Assembly (NCBI GenBank): GCA_019096155.1
Contig: JAHCVI010000001.1
Span: 6,944,001-7,008,000, forward strand
Direction: 5' to 3'
Length of the DNA: 64,000 nucleotides
DNA from: Staphylotrichum longicolle
Lineage: Eukaryota > Ascomycota > Sordariomycetes > Sordariales > Chaetomiaceae
Shown piece by piece: positions 9,013-21,820 of this stretch. Position numbers and translations under genes: made by a program. Below the pieces are notes generated by a model, which saw only the letters and a list, made by a program, of their open reading frames with translations, ran no database searches and was not told the origin of the DNA. Position 1 is the first letter of the stretch. Every line of letters begins with the position of its first letter.

Positions 9013-12000
9013 AGCCTGATTTGCCTGCCTGTCTGGCCTGGTCTCGATCTGCCTTATTGGGGGTGGGGGGACGGCTGCATACACAGTACCTACACCTGGG
9101 GTGCGAAACACTTGGTTGGTTGATGTTGGGGCGGCGAACAAGTGCAGTTTTGGGAACAGAAGATGGCTGTTGGGTTGAAGTTATTGGATGCTATTCGACA
9201 TTTATCACGCTATTGTTTATGGATACATTCATCCCTCGCCGTACCGAGTGGGTTCATGGTTATTGGGTATCATTTTAATGCCGTCGAGGTATGGTATCAC
9301 CACAGTCTGGACCGTTGATGGGTTTGAGGGCCTGCCAGCCATCCGATCTCCTTGACGGGTGCCGAAGGGTTGGAGGAGGGCGCTCCGACTGTCTTCGAGC
9401 TCGTGGTGCAAGGTTGCATTGGGTGCTGGAGCATGGCTTGACCTGCTTTAGTTTCCTCCTAGTCTTGGGCCGGATCGCCACTGTGGTGTTGAGTGCTTGA
9501 TCACATCTCACCTTCAGCTTAGTGTCGCATTCCTGCACCTTTGTTTACGTTATGACAGGACGAGGTTGGCCGCCGCGTGGTGTTTCTGTCTTATTTTTGG
9601 GCGGGCAAAACCGATGTAGGGACCAGCTGGCCCTTGGCCCGCCTTAGCTTTCCAACGACGGCGTACCACTAAGAGGAGAGGAGGCACTCTGGTGGCTTGT
9701 GGCTTGCCTGGCTCCAGATGCTGGGCACCCATCGTGATCATTGGGGTCATGAGGGTTTGGCTCTGGAGGAGGGCCCGGAAACGGTCCGCTTCGGCTGCTG
9801 CGGCTGCTGTGTCCGCGTGGTATTGCAGGTGCAGCTGCATCGCCCTGCATGGCAGGCCGAGCCACTGCGAGAGAAAGTACAGAGAGGTTGAGGGGATGTA
9901 CCGGCGTGGGATTGGCGATGAAGGTCCGTTTTTGGTGGCGAGAGCTGAGGAAACGGAGAGCCCCAAGGCTTGCATGCCCACCTGCCTCGTGTCCAGTGTA
10001 GGGTCTCGGCCTTGTAACGTATTTTGAATGGGAGCAAGAAAAGTGCACAGCCCGGGCACATCCTGTTTGAAGCTCTCGACTGTTCTCACGGCAATAGACG
10101 TGATGTTGTCTTCTTGAGATCTGCGGGTCGCCGTTGGTGGGACAACAGACCGGCGTGCGGAGGGACCGCTTCTTGGACAGGCCGCGGCGCAGGCACTAGC
10201 TATCAGAAATGCGCAAATGTAAATCTCATCTGTCCATCTCTTTCATGCCGGCACTTTGAGTGCTACAGACATTTCAGCTTCTTGCCTCCCTTTCCATTGT
10301 TGTGAGGCATGGCAGCTTGAGTGGTTATCCCTGAGACCACCTCCTCGAAAAGGGGACGGGGAAAATGGGATAGGAAAGCCAGTCTTTTTGGAATCTTGAA
10401 GTGTGAGAGAACGTTCTCTTGGACTTGGCGGGACTTCGTACTGTTATTTGCGAGCCATGTCGAGATGCCGCTTAGTCTTATCTCTGGATAGTGCGGGATA
10501 GATTGCTTATACTTGGGGGGGTCCTGGCAAATACCATTTTGTCTTGTTCTTTGAGCACCCTGCACGACAGGCCTTCTGTCACTCATGGAACTGCACTGGC
10601 TCTTTTTCAGAAACACATTCTCTTTATCTGTGAAACAGATTGCAGCTTTAGCACAAGCGATGCGATGGTCCGTTGGGAATACCCCCCACTTGCAAGAGAC
10701 TCACAGGCTGGAATTCCAAGACAAGATAGGCCCGTCAAAAGTCCAAAGACGAGCATGAGCGAAGAGCAAATTGCAGCGACAGATCACCATATAACAGCTT
10801 CATTGCCAACAAAGAAATCCAAAAAATCCAATTTTTCATCATCAGGTTCTGTGCTATAAAGCCTAGCTACAAAGATCTCCTCGAGGGAACGAAGTAAAAA
10901 AGTTGTCCAAATGAGTGTCCGCAAGGAATAGAGGCTGATTCCAAGCCCCTTCCTGCTGCCCGTCGGAGCTGGTCAAGAGAGATTGGTACAGTGTGAGTCC
11001 CAACCCCTTTTTTCTCAGCTCCGTCCGTCCCATCCGTCCCATGTTGTGATAAATACCATCTGTATGCCCGCCGGCCTCTTTGTGTGGGTCGGTGATGGCG
11101 ATGGTTGAAGAAGTTGTAATAAAAAGTTGCTTGGTGGAGGTCTCCTCCAGGAAGGTTTGACGGCGAGGGACGACCGCGCTTTCGTATGAGGGCGCGGTGT
11201 CCACTGGTCCGTTTGTTCCTCCCCGGAAGGGATGTTCTCCGGAATGGGGCGCTGTGCTCCGTTTGGTGGCGGCAGCAGCCCTGTCGAATTGAAGTGTGTT
11301 GTCAAACGAGTGTGGGTGGTAGGTTGGTATTTGTGTCGACAAAGGAAAGGGTTGTCGTCAGACGTGTGGGTATGTCGCAGCAACTCGAGTTCCAAGCCGG
11401 GCTCTTCCTCCCAGCGAGGTCGTCGCAGTCCTGGATGACAATGGCCGTGGTAAAATCCCTTTCCTAGTCTCAAATGCCCAATCTGATGGAAGCGTGGCTG
11501 GTGTTCCTGTCTTTGTGTCGGCGAGGGATTTCTCCGACTCGCGAGCCAGACGAGAATCCTGGTCATGTTTCCTCAGCGCAGGAGAGAAACAGAATGTTGG
11601 TCGATGCTAGGTCGGTGTCGTCCGTCGCAATCGCCCGTCCCCAAAAAAAAAGTAATTCTTCAGAGAAAAAAACAACGCAAACCCCCAAACCGCCGTGTTT
11701 CGCCGTTGCCAGCCCCCGACCTGCCGACCTCGCAGCAAGGCTTTGCCCAGAACCCTGTCCATTTCCGATGCCGAGCGCCAAAGAGGAGAGAGTAAAGAGA
11801 TAAAACACAAGATTAGAGTTGAGATGCGCCGCCAGAAAGATCAAATCAAAGCCAAAACAGAAAGCCAATGCTCGCTTGCTAATTCCTCAAAAACAAGCAC
11901 AAATCCAAAACGACAATGTCAGACTGAGATGGAAAAGCGGCGAGGCGACCCTGTGTCCCAGTTCAGGTGCCGCAAAGAAGAAACAAACTTCCGGTGCGTG

Positions 12001-12227
12001 AGCTGCCGATGTCTGTGGGTGTGGTCGCGGGAGCGTATCGAGTGTATGTGGCTGAGAAAATTGGAGAAATTGCCGGGAAACAAAGAACTCAAGACAGGAA
12101 AAAAAAAGAACTGCTTCAGCGCTGTCGCATAAACCGTTGCTGTTCGTGGAGATCATGTTGGCTCATGATCATGATCATTGTTGTTGGAGGGGGTCATAAA
12201 CGGTCGTAAAAGGTCATCAAGCGTAAC
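9013..12227. other. 3.2-kb region without a recognised gene
   Basis: 3' flanks of the Sel1-repeat gene (plus) and the bZIP gene (minus). Many short open frames occur on both strands, none with recognisable domains, coherent splice structure or strong codon bias. Runs of A/T near 11640-11680 and 12100-12110 are the only simple-sequence features noted. Confidence 0.5.
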
Positions 12228-14138
12228 TTACGCCCGGTCCTCGCCGGCGGCGGCCGCGGCGTTGTTACTCTCCGCGACCATCCTGGCAAAGGTCCGGACG
12301 ACGTCGCGGGGGATCTGGTCCCAAAGCAGCGAGCGAGTGTAGACCTCGGCGGCAGACGACTGCTTGGTCGAGCTGCGCATAGTGGCCATGGCCTCGGCAA
12401 GATTGCGTCTCCCTTGGCTCGTCGACCTTTCGGCTGACTGAGCGCCCTGGAGGAAATCCTGCGAGGTCAGGTCATTGTATTGCGCGGCCGACAGCGAGAA
12501 GATCTGCTCGTTGGTCTGCTGCTCGGTGGGCTGCGTCAGGACGTCGGCCATGTCGCCAAGCACCGACGGGGCGACGTTGTCGACCATCGGCGCGGCCATG
12601 GACAGGGACGGCTGGGGCGCCTGCGGGGCCCAGGTGGTACCCGAAGCGGGGGCAGGGCGGCCTGGAGGCTCGAGGCGACCTGCGACACGCCGGCATCCTT
12701 GAGCACGTTCTCGAGGAGGGTCGCGGACGCGGCGCGGACATCCTCCGAGACGCGCGGGATGCTGGGCGTCGACGAGCGGCTCGAGAGCACAAAGGCGCCG
12801 GGAAGAGGAGGCTTGCTTTCTCGGAGTCGTCGTCGGCAGGGAGACAACCTCGGGCTTCTTGGCGGGACGAATCTCCTGCTTGACCTCGGGAGCGGCTTGC
12901 TCCATGGGAAAGTCGCCAAACATTGGCATGTTGTCCCAGGAGCAGTCCATGGTGATGCCCTCCATCTCGCTAAAAGCACCGGGGAATCCCGACGCGGTGG
13001 TGGGGGCACGGCCCATGGACTGCACTTCGTTGGTCAGGACGCTGATCTTCTTGCGAAGCTCGCCCGTCTCGATGGTGTGTCTGCCGATCATCTCCTCCTG
13101 CTTCCTCTCGAGGTCGTGGATATACGCCTCGCAGTTCTGCTTGTCGAGGGCAAGCTTCTGCATCTCTCGCTCCATCTTGGCGATGGTGTCCTCGAGGTTG
13201 CCGATGACCTCGGTGTAATGCTTCTTCTCATCCTCAAGCCGCTCAGTATGTTGCTTCTTGCGCTGTCTCGAGTCGAGACTGGAACCTGTTAGCGTGGACT
13301 GGCCCTTTACTCCGTCACCGGACGGGGGGTTTCTTAGACTTACGCGGCTTGCCGGTTGCGCAGCAGGCGCTTCTGTTGCTTGAGCTCCTTGATCTCCTGC
13401 TCGTGGACTGCGAGATCAGATGGTCGATGTTGCTAAGGTTGCGCTCCGCCGGGATGTCGAAGCGTGCGTTCTTCTTGCGGATGCCGTCGCCCCTCCGGAG
13501 GTCGTTGTGCGACCGGATCAGGGGGCTGGCGGGCCGGGGCCTCTTGGCCATGGGGCCTTGAGGTCCTGGGTCATCCAGGCGTCCTTTTGGGGCGACGTCG
13601 GGATGGACGGCGGGGCCGCGTGTCCGAGCTGCTGGAACATGGGGACCGGGTTGACAGGAGCGGTGAAGGGAGTGGGAGTCTGCATGGTGGCGGGCCTGTG
13701 GAACATGGCGAGGTTGTTCGCGTCGTAGTCCACGGGGAGGCCGTCAAAGGCCTGGAGCTGCGGCGTCACGGATCCAGAGCTGGTCATGGGCCAGGCGTGT
13801 TGGTAGACGGCTTGCTGGGTCTGGTCCATGCGCAAGAAGGGGTTGTTGCTGCTCTGCTGGTCGAAGAAGGGGTTGTTTGACGGCAGCGACTGCATCTCGA
13901 CCGACTGCCAATCCTCCGTCTTTGGCGAGAAGAGTGATGGGGCCACGGTGAACGAGTCCCTCCTGCTCTCCACCATGGGCGGCGACATCTCCAGGCCCGA
14001 GTCGAGTGCGCTGTGATCAAGGATGTTGTCGTCTAGTATGCTTGCGTCCTCCTCCTCGAAGAACTTCTGAGCTTGTGTGGTGTCGACCGTTAACGGTGCC
14101 CTGTTGTAATATGACTGCATCTGGAATGCTGAGACCAT
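12228..14138 (-). pseudogene. bZIP transcription factor gene with four apparent frameshifts (decaying gene or sequence errors)
   Basis: ATG 14138 lies in CACCATGG. The first segment (14138 to about 13555) encodes an acidic, Gln/Pro-rich N terminus. A bZIP basic region follows, read as RLLRNRQAA joined across a 65-nt intron (13343-13279) to LDSRQRKKQ, matching the N-x2-A-A-x2-S-R basic motif, then a long heptad helix (LEDTIAKMEREMQKLALDKQ). The last segment ends at TAA 12230-12228. One frame cannot be followed: it changes near 13552-13555 (CCCC run), 13402-13408, 12811-12824 and 12646-12652. Each segment stays open and gene-like, so the damage is recent or artefactual. Nuclear DNA binding as a dimer is inferred from the bZIP. 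Neighbouring ORFs such as UTP12 and NOC4 are intact. No restored sequence is given. Confidence 0.72.
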
Positions 14139-14149
14139 GGTGGGCCACT

Positions 14150-14190
14150 GCGTGTGTGTGTGTGGTGTGGGTATGTGTGTGTGTGTGTGA
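14150..14190 (-). repeat. CA/GT dinucleotide repeat in the bZIP leader
   Basis: Interrupted (GT)n on the plus strand, (CA)n on the coding strand, ending about 12 nt before the bZIP ATG. It would give an A/C-rich, unstructured 5' UTR end if transcription starts upstream. Confidence 0.8.
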
Positions 14191-17100
14191 AGGTTGGTTT
14201 CCCAGTTGAGGGCTGGGGATGTGGCAGACAGATCCTGTTATGTGTGTTAGTGGTCGGGCACGGAACGGAGCGGTGAGGGCTTTTATTTTGGGAATGGCCG
14301 GGGGGGTAAGGGTGCAGGGGATGTGCGCCGTGGGCCGTGAGAGCGATGGGTGGGCTGAAAACGCCACCAAAAGCGCCGCGAGAGAGCGTACCCTTTCAGA
14401 CTTCTGAACCCAGGTGAGTTGCTCACTTGCTGTTTTGTCGATGGGCGAGGAGTATGTGTTGAGGGCACAAGCGCTCACTGGCAGTCGTTGACGAGAGGTG
14501 GGTTGGGTGAGTGAGTGAGGAGAGGCTGGTGGGGGAAGCACCGGGGGCGGGGAGCGCGGGAGGCAGGGGCAGGGTTTTAAACGTAAAACGGGAGAGCAAA
14601 GGGAAAATGTTACCTACGCTCGTTTGGTGTAAGTCGCACAGCGCTGCCGGCTTCTGGAAGAAGGGGTATATTCAGACGAAACCCGGATTTCGTGGAGAGT
14701 GAGATGAAGGGGGGGTTGCTTCAACAACAGATGTGAAGCACCTCGAGTGGCAAGAAATATGAAAGACTCTTCGTCAGTCAAGCAGTCTCAATGCTGCTTC
14801 TGTCGAAGAAGATGCTGGAGTGGGCAATGGCGGTGTCTCTGACTGTGGATGGATGGGGGGGAAGACGGGATGCTGGCTCCTCTTTCTAGGTTTTGTACTC
14901 TCTCTGCCATGGTCAGGCCGGGTTGTGCAAGACCCTCACGAAACAGGGTGCGCATCCGAAGCTTGCCCAATTGCAGAACAGCGGGCTCTATCGACTGCGG
15001 CCCGGATGGTACCTCGAGTGGAGGTTGCGGAGGACCTGCTCTGAGTGGGAACGTGTGGATCGGGGGACGCTCTTGGAGCGGGAGGGGTGGAGTTTCGGCT
15101 TGGCATGGGGAGTGTGACCAGAGACATCCGATTCTGGGGTGGGGAGAGGTCTCAGAGTACCAGTATGGTCACCCGAAAAGAAACAAGAAGGATGTCGGAC
15201 AAGCAGAGAGCCCATCCCTTGGGCAAGAGGAGACGGTAGTGGGCCAGACAAGGCGAGGCGCAAGCTGAGATTGGATCTGTCGCGAAAGCGCCGTACACTA
15301 GAGGCAGCTCCCAAACGGAGGAACTGGAGCTTCACCTACTGCCTCCGTTTTGGCGCAGGAGAGCGATAGTGGTGGCCCACGACGAGTCCCCAATAGGAAA
15401 CTTCTTGATGCTGCCGCGGACGCTCTCGCTGGCTGACAGCGAAGAATCAAGTCGCCAGTGATCGCCCACCGGGTCCGGGTGCGAAAGTTTAGCTGCCGTT
15501 GCAGAGCTGACCCAACACCGGCTGAGCGTGGGCGGCTGCATCAACGGGGGGGCGTCCCCCGAGCATCAACTGATAGCAGAGCAGGTCTTGAACCGGCGGT
15601 TGGGGGGCAGAGACAAGAGAGCTGGGTACCCGGGCAGGGGTGGGTGCGACGAAGGGCGGGCACAGGACGAGGGCTGCTGAGAGGGTTGCTGAGGGATGCG
15701 GTTCTGCTGAGGGTCGCTGCCCTCATGATTGGGCTGGGCGAAGGACTGGCTGTGGATGACCGCCCCGGGCAGGTTGGGCAGAAATGGGCCTTTGGGGGGA
15801 TCGATACCCAAAGGCAGGCTCCAAGCCAGTCGCCTGCCGTGGACGTGCAGCAGCTCCCACACCCAAGCGACGGCGTGCCAGGGTCCAGCCGAGCCCCGTG
15901 AGCAGCAAGCAGCAGCAGACTCGGCACCCCGTGGGAAGCAACCCCCCGTTTTGGAACCTGGGCAAACACCACAAAAGTCATGACGCCAACCTAGAATCAG
16001 CCACTATCCGACGCAGCGGGCATCCCATCGCATCCCATTGCGCGGCGCCTGGGCTGGGTGGGGTGATTTGGGGAGCGGCTGCCCTGAGAGAGCCTGGGGC
16101 GCTGAGGAAGTAGTTGCTCTTTTGGTTTTAGCAGATGCGACCACCCGACGCCGCGGGGGATCATGACCTCGATGAAGATGTCATGGACTTCTGATGGCTG
16201 TGGCGTGTGGTGGTGGTGATGATGACTTCCTCTGTCTCCCAGCTCTTATCATAGTTGCAAACCACTCACCAAGCATTGATGCGCAAGGGAATCCAATCCC
16301 CAAAACTCTCCACTCTCCAGATCACTCCCGAAAAAAAATCCAAACGGCAGAAACAGCAAGCCAAAAACAATCCGTTTGTTGGCTGAGCCGGTTCTGGTTC
16401 GACAATAGGACGGACAATGGAGCGGACAAAGGGGATGGAACGGAAGCCGGGTCCTTGCGGGATGCGAGTGTCATGGGCTAAGTCATGTTCCGTTTGCTTG
16501 TTGACTCTCTCGCACCTCAACGGCGCCAATTCCATCAACCTTTTGAAAACGGTGTAGTCACGTGAAAGCATCGTCGCCAAGCTGGCGTGTTGCTGCCGTG
16601 CCTTCCAGCAAGCATTCTCGAAGGTGTCATCTGACTCCACTGCAGCGCGAGAGTGAGGCGCGCTCTTTCCTTCTCCTGCTCCCCAGCTCCAACAGCTGCA
16701 CCACTTCCTGCACCACGCCCCATCACAGCGTCAAACTCTTTTTCCACGGCGCCTGCCTGAAACCACCTCGCAGTATCCTGGCCTCATGCATCATTCCATG
16801 CCGGCTTCCGTTGTTTTTGCATCCATCGCGGCCCTGTCCTGTCCTATTTTCGACTATCGCGCTTCGACGGAACCTGGACTGTTATGATGAAGGCTCATCC
16901 ACCAACCGTGTGACAGGAAGACGGGAAACGGTCGCCAAAAAATGCGGTGGCTGGTCCAGTGATTGCATCGCCTTCAAAACTCCACCTGCTTCGCTCGCTC
17001 TCGTCGAGCGAACGGAGACCGGAGCGCTTGCAGCTGCTCGGACACCTGCCGACCACTCGCGATGCCTGCCCAGACCCCAGTATGCGCCTGGCCGCATATC

Positions 17101-20100
17101 CCGAGGCCCGCATCATGGCGACCCAAACAAAGCCCGCCCGTCCCTTCGTCCCTACCCAACACAAAGCGGTGTGTTTCTGTTCTCTGACACGCGAAGGAGC
17201 GCGTCTTGTCGGATCTCGAGCCGGTCCCAAACAGAACATCTTCAGCAGTCGCCAGGGGATGCCACGCCCCACCCCTGGGTTTCGCTCTGTCTGCCTGTGG
17301 TCACCTGTCAACGACTTGTCTGCCCGCCGAGGCTCACGTCCAATGACTCTGGCGACAATTCACCTCACCTCACTGGTGATGTACCCTTGAGAACGGGCTA
17401 GCTCCATGACCAGCCGAGCTAGGAGACGCTGAGGAGTTCCCCGATCAGCTCCTAGTTACCGCCGGATCCGCGGTGATTATCCATTTCTTTGGGCTTGAGA
17501 GACGGGCCAGGACCCGAAACGGCGCTCATCCCATGGTTGCACTCGCCCGAGTTCCTCGGTCCGCCAGCCGCTGCTCTAGAATCACGGGCAGACTCCAAGG
17601 CGATTTCCGTCTCTGCTACCAGGGCGAGCACTTCCTGGCCACACGGCACACGTGCCGGATGGGGCTCACTGTGAACGGTTCCTGAAGGAAGCCCAGGCTC
17701 CTGCCAATCAGTGTCGTGAGGCTCTTTCGTTCGTGACATCCCGAACAACGGTCCCGACACTCTTGGGCTCCCCGAATCACAGTGACTCAGCCACGCATGG
17801 CGCGGTTCCGGCGTCTTGGGAAACCCTCCTCACCAGCGATCTCAAACGACCCCAGCTGCACCGATCAGGCACTCGTGTCCCATCTGTGCAAGCCATATCT
17901 GTTGGTTCCAGTGTCAGACTCAGAACACGCCCAGTGGTTCCTGATCCCAGCATGCAAAACCTCTCCGGAGCTGGCACGTCACCGAGGCAGTTTTGGCCTC
18001 CACAGCCGGCCCGTCAGAGATTGTCTGCATGCAATGCCGGGCGATTGTTGACCTCAGGCGGTCAAGGCCCAATTCTGCAACCCGGAATCTGGTCTATCTC
18101 TGAGATCGATCGATCTTGAAGGGTGTCGGCTTCCTGCCCAACGGCACACTGGACGGCAGGACTCCTTTGGCATGCCCACATGCTTGCTGCGTCGCAGGAT
18201 GGCGACGTTAGGTTGGTGCCTCGCCAGGGGGTTCAAACAAATCTTCCTATTTGCTCTCTATTTCTGGGGCGGCATCATATCGTGTCAGGCGGTCGGGCGA
18301 GCGATCCGAAGCTGGCTTCCGCTCTGTCTGCAGCCTGACTGACTCATACTTGCGGTCGTCTCAGGAGCAAGTGCTCTCCCCGCTGTCCGCAGTGGCACGA
18401 GCTCACTCACTCCGAGGTTTGACAGGTTGACTCTGAACGTCGACTACCAAACTGTGCACAGTTCGACGAGCATCACACAAGAAGGACAAAATCTGGTAAG
18501 TTTGACCTTACCACAATCCCCTGAATACGTTTCCCGTGAAAGCGGCCCAGAAGCCCGTCTCAACTCTTGAGTGATGGGCTTCGTGGGCGGTGAGATGCTG
18601 TGGCCACTCCTCGGCATTCAACACCCGCCTCCCAAGGTCCACTCTGATGCCCGCGTTCCGAGACGGTGATCGCTCTCGGGGAATTCGCGCAAGAAACCAA
18701 ATCCAGAGAATGGCAACCTCTTTCAGCGGTGAACTGCAGTTGTCGATGCGTCTTGCCCAGGACAAACCAGAACCCGGAACGGACGTCACCAGACCGACAG
18801 ACAGACCGGGTCTGACGCCTCGATCCGGAAGCCTGGGTCGCTGGTCTCGCGATGCCTGCAGCAGGCTGCAGCAAGCAAGCAAGCGCGCGCATCCACCCGC
18901 AAGCCCGCAGGAAAAGGGAATGGGGACCGGTCGACGCCGCCCTGCTTGGCGGCAAGCTGCAGCTCCTCAACGTGCAACTTGCAGAGTGCATCGCAGCGTC
19001 CGGGGGGTGGGTGCGTCTCTGCTGACGCCGCCGTGGAAGTGGAGACGGCGATGCGGTGCCGCTCCGGGGCTTCGATCGTCTGTGGGTTGACGCGTTTGCG
19101 TGCCCTCTGTTTGCAGTGCAGTGATGGAGAGAAAAGGCGCTGTTGTTGATGGTTGGCGCTGGCGTCATGAAAAGAAGGCGCAGCGTCAACACCAAGCAGG
19201 GCTGTGAGCGCTAGGTGGGATATACTTAGATCAGTCCCCGATCCCGCAACATCGTGAACCATCCCACTGGGTCCAGAACAGCTTCCCGCTCCGTTTCCAC
19301 CACATCTCAGCAGCGTTTTCCCCTTCTTCCTCCCGAGATGGATCAGACCGAAAATCCCAAAAATTCACGATGGCCGTGAATCAAGACCGTGGCATGGGCT
19401 GTAACTAGCGGTGAAGAAGATTCGGAACGCCAGACCCGACCCGGCGCAGGCGTTCGTTGACTGTGGACATTTTGACATTCCAACCCCTGGAGCCAAGAAA
19501 TCCCGAGGATCGGTTTGGGATGCCCTGTGGATCTTGGCTTCTTGAGCTTTTCACCTTTTTTTTTTCTCTTCTTGATCTTGGTTGATCCTTCCTGGTTTGG
19601 CGTGGGCATGTGTGTGTGCTCCTGCCCTTGTCCTGGGATTCTCGTGGATGTGGATGTGCTACACCCAGAACGAGAAAGCGAAAATCCAGATCGGATCGGG
19701 TTACCCGGCGCTAAACTTCTTTTTACATGCCTACGAACAAGCAGGCTGCGACTCTTGCGCTTGTGTGAGAAGTCGGTTTTTTTTTTCCCACATGATCCCC
19801 CCAGAGAATCATCATCTTTCTCCTCGCCCCGGTCTGGAGCCGCTGCTGGTGAGATGGGATGCGATGTGTGCGTGTAAATTTCCTACTGCTTCCTCTCGCC
19901 ACCTCATCACTGAAACAGCAGGTGGGTGATCTGGTGTAAAACTTCCCTTGCGTTTCTTCACCGCCGCTCTCGGGAAACCCATCCAAAACCTGCCTTTCAG
20001 CTGAACCGGCCGGACCGGGCTTGAGTAAGAAAAAAAGCGGATCCCGCTTCCGGGGCTTAGGTGGAACCGGAACGGAGCTTGGCCCCAAGTGTGGAACACT

Positions 20101-21820
20101 GGACGGGACCGGGGGGGAGGAAGGGGGACCGGGGTGGGGTGTGGGATATGGGAGTAATTCTTCATTGTATGTTCCATGTCGTATCAAGGAGAGAAGACAG
20201 AAGCAGTAGCAGAGCAGAGGAGAGCGCGGCGGTGGAGAAGGGGAGGGGGGGGGGGTTCACGAAAGGGGGAGTCGGTGAGTGGAAAGATACGGGGAGGCAG
20301 CAAGCAAGATTCTTCCCTCTCTCGTGCTCGTGGGGGGTTGGGGGGGAGAAGAGAGTGCGAGGTGGTTCTGTGACGCGCGCCTCTGGTTGACGATATCATT
20401 TCATGTCCGTGGAAATGCTGGAGACCCGAGAGAGATTGCAAACTGTGCCACTCGAGCCTGTCTGCCCTTGTTTGTAGTGAAAGGAGAGCGCATCGCTGGA
20501 GATGGGGGCGTGCGCTCTGCTACGCCGTCGATCGGCCTCGAGCTCAGTCAGCGGCTTTGACAGGCCTTTGCGGCTCTGAAACAGATGCGCATGGGTCGTT
20601 GGCGGGGTGGAGTGTTCGTTGTTTTGACGTCTTGACCGCTAGATGGACGTTGATGCCCGACGGGTCCCTTTTCCGTGGGCGGCGCTTGCTCTCGTTTGTT
20701 ATGGACGGTGGAGGCTTTGCGGCGAGGCATACCCGGCGCCAGACTTGTGCATATCAGAGGAGGGACGGTGAGGTAAGGTTGACGAGGCTGAGTGATTGAT
20801 GGATGAGAGGTGAACTGGGCTAAAACTACAGTGATCATGGCGATCTAGATGGTCTACACAAGCAGAAGAAACATCGGGAGGACGGGGGATGGAACGGTGG
20901 CGCAGCAGTTGGTGATGATGGTGGCCGTTGGTAGAACTCAAGACGGCATCATGAGGCTCTGCTCGATTGGCAGGCTGGGACAAACATGCACATGCAAGCC
21001 GGATCCCGGCGCTTCCAAGTGCATTCTCGTCAGAGTCAGCGCCTCTCGCCGGCCGAGAAGGCGCTGCCGTTAGGGATAGTCACGTCACCTGGAAGAAATG
21101 AGTGGGAAAGAGACACGCAAGGCGCAGCTTGTAACAAATGTATTCTCTGGTTGCACAGCCCCTGAGTTGATAGCCCCCCTCATCAATGACTGGACTGCCT
21201 ACCCTAATAGCCACTCGATGTCACACGGGAGAAACCCTACCCCAGATCTGCGAAATCATGCGTGAAACCGCCCGGCGTACCCAACTGAGCTGTCCGCAGT
21301 AGCCAATGAACCTGATGTAACTCCGATCGCGGGAGAGGAGAGGCCCCTAAGAGGTTGGTGCCACGGTTCCACCAAATCTGCCATCAGAAAGTGAGGCGTG
21401 AGTGATCACCCGCCAGAGTTGCGGAGGGTCTAATGTGTCACCGAATGCTTCATCCGACGGGTACCAAGCCCCTCCTGTGCCGGCAACAAGAGACCCCGAT
21501 ATTGGCCGTGCCCAGGGGCCACGCCATTGTCCTCCCACGCCGCGCCGCGAAGCGTTCAGCGTCGGAAGCGGCTATGGACCTGCGTCCGTGGGCCGCAACT
21601 CGAGCCCCGTCCCCTCACGTCTCAGGAAAGTACGACATGCTTTCCCTGCGGTGCTGGTTTCCAAGACATGACGGTGCAGAGACAGCGCGTGCTCGGCCAT
21701 GCAAGTTTGAGGACGGCACGAGAGGCCCACGAGCAGGCCCATGAGTCGTTGTAGATGGGCGGTCGTAAGTCATTTGGCTGCGTTTCTGCGGGAATGCAAT
21801 CATCTGATGCAACGAGAGCT
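14191..21820. other. 7.6-kb region without a recognised gene
   Basis: Upstream flank of the bZIP gene (minus) and 3' flank of NOC4 (minus). GC content looks like the surroundings, with no AT-rich RIP-like block. Open frames up to ~280 codons (for example 16562-17401) lack an ATG start, domains or introns that join them. A GTCACGTG site lies at 16557-16564 and an 11-G run at 20245-20255. Long regulatory DNA or unrecognised non-coding transcripts are possible. Confidence 0.5.

Noticed and set aside
16562..17401. 279-codon open frame on the plus strand
   Set aside because: Non-ATG start, Arg/Ser/Pro-rich, no domain, overlapped by open frames on the other strand.
17401..17445. tRNA-like box A (minus strand TAGCTCGGCTGG)
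   Set aside because: No box B, no T arm and no pairing acceptor strand downstream.
14191..21820. RIP-mutated transposon remains
   Set aside because: No AT-rich, TpA-rich block, no terminal repeats, and no transposase or polymerase motifs seen.
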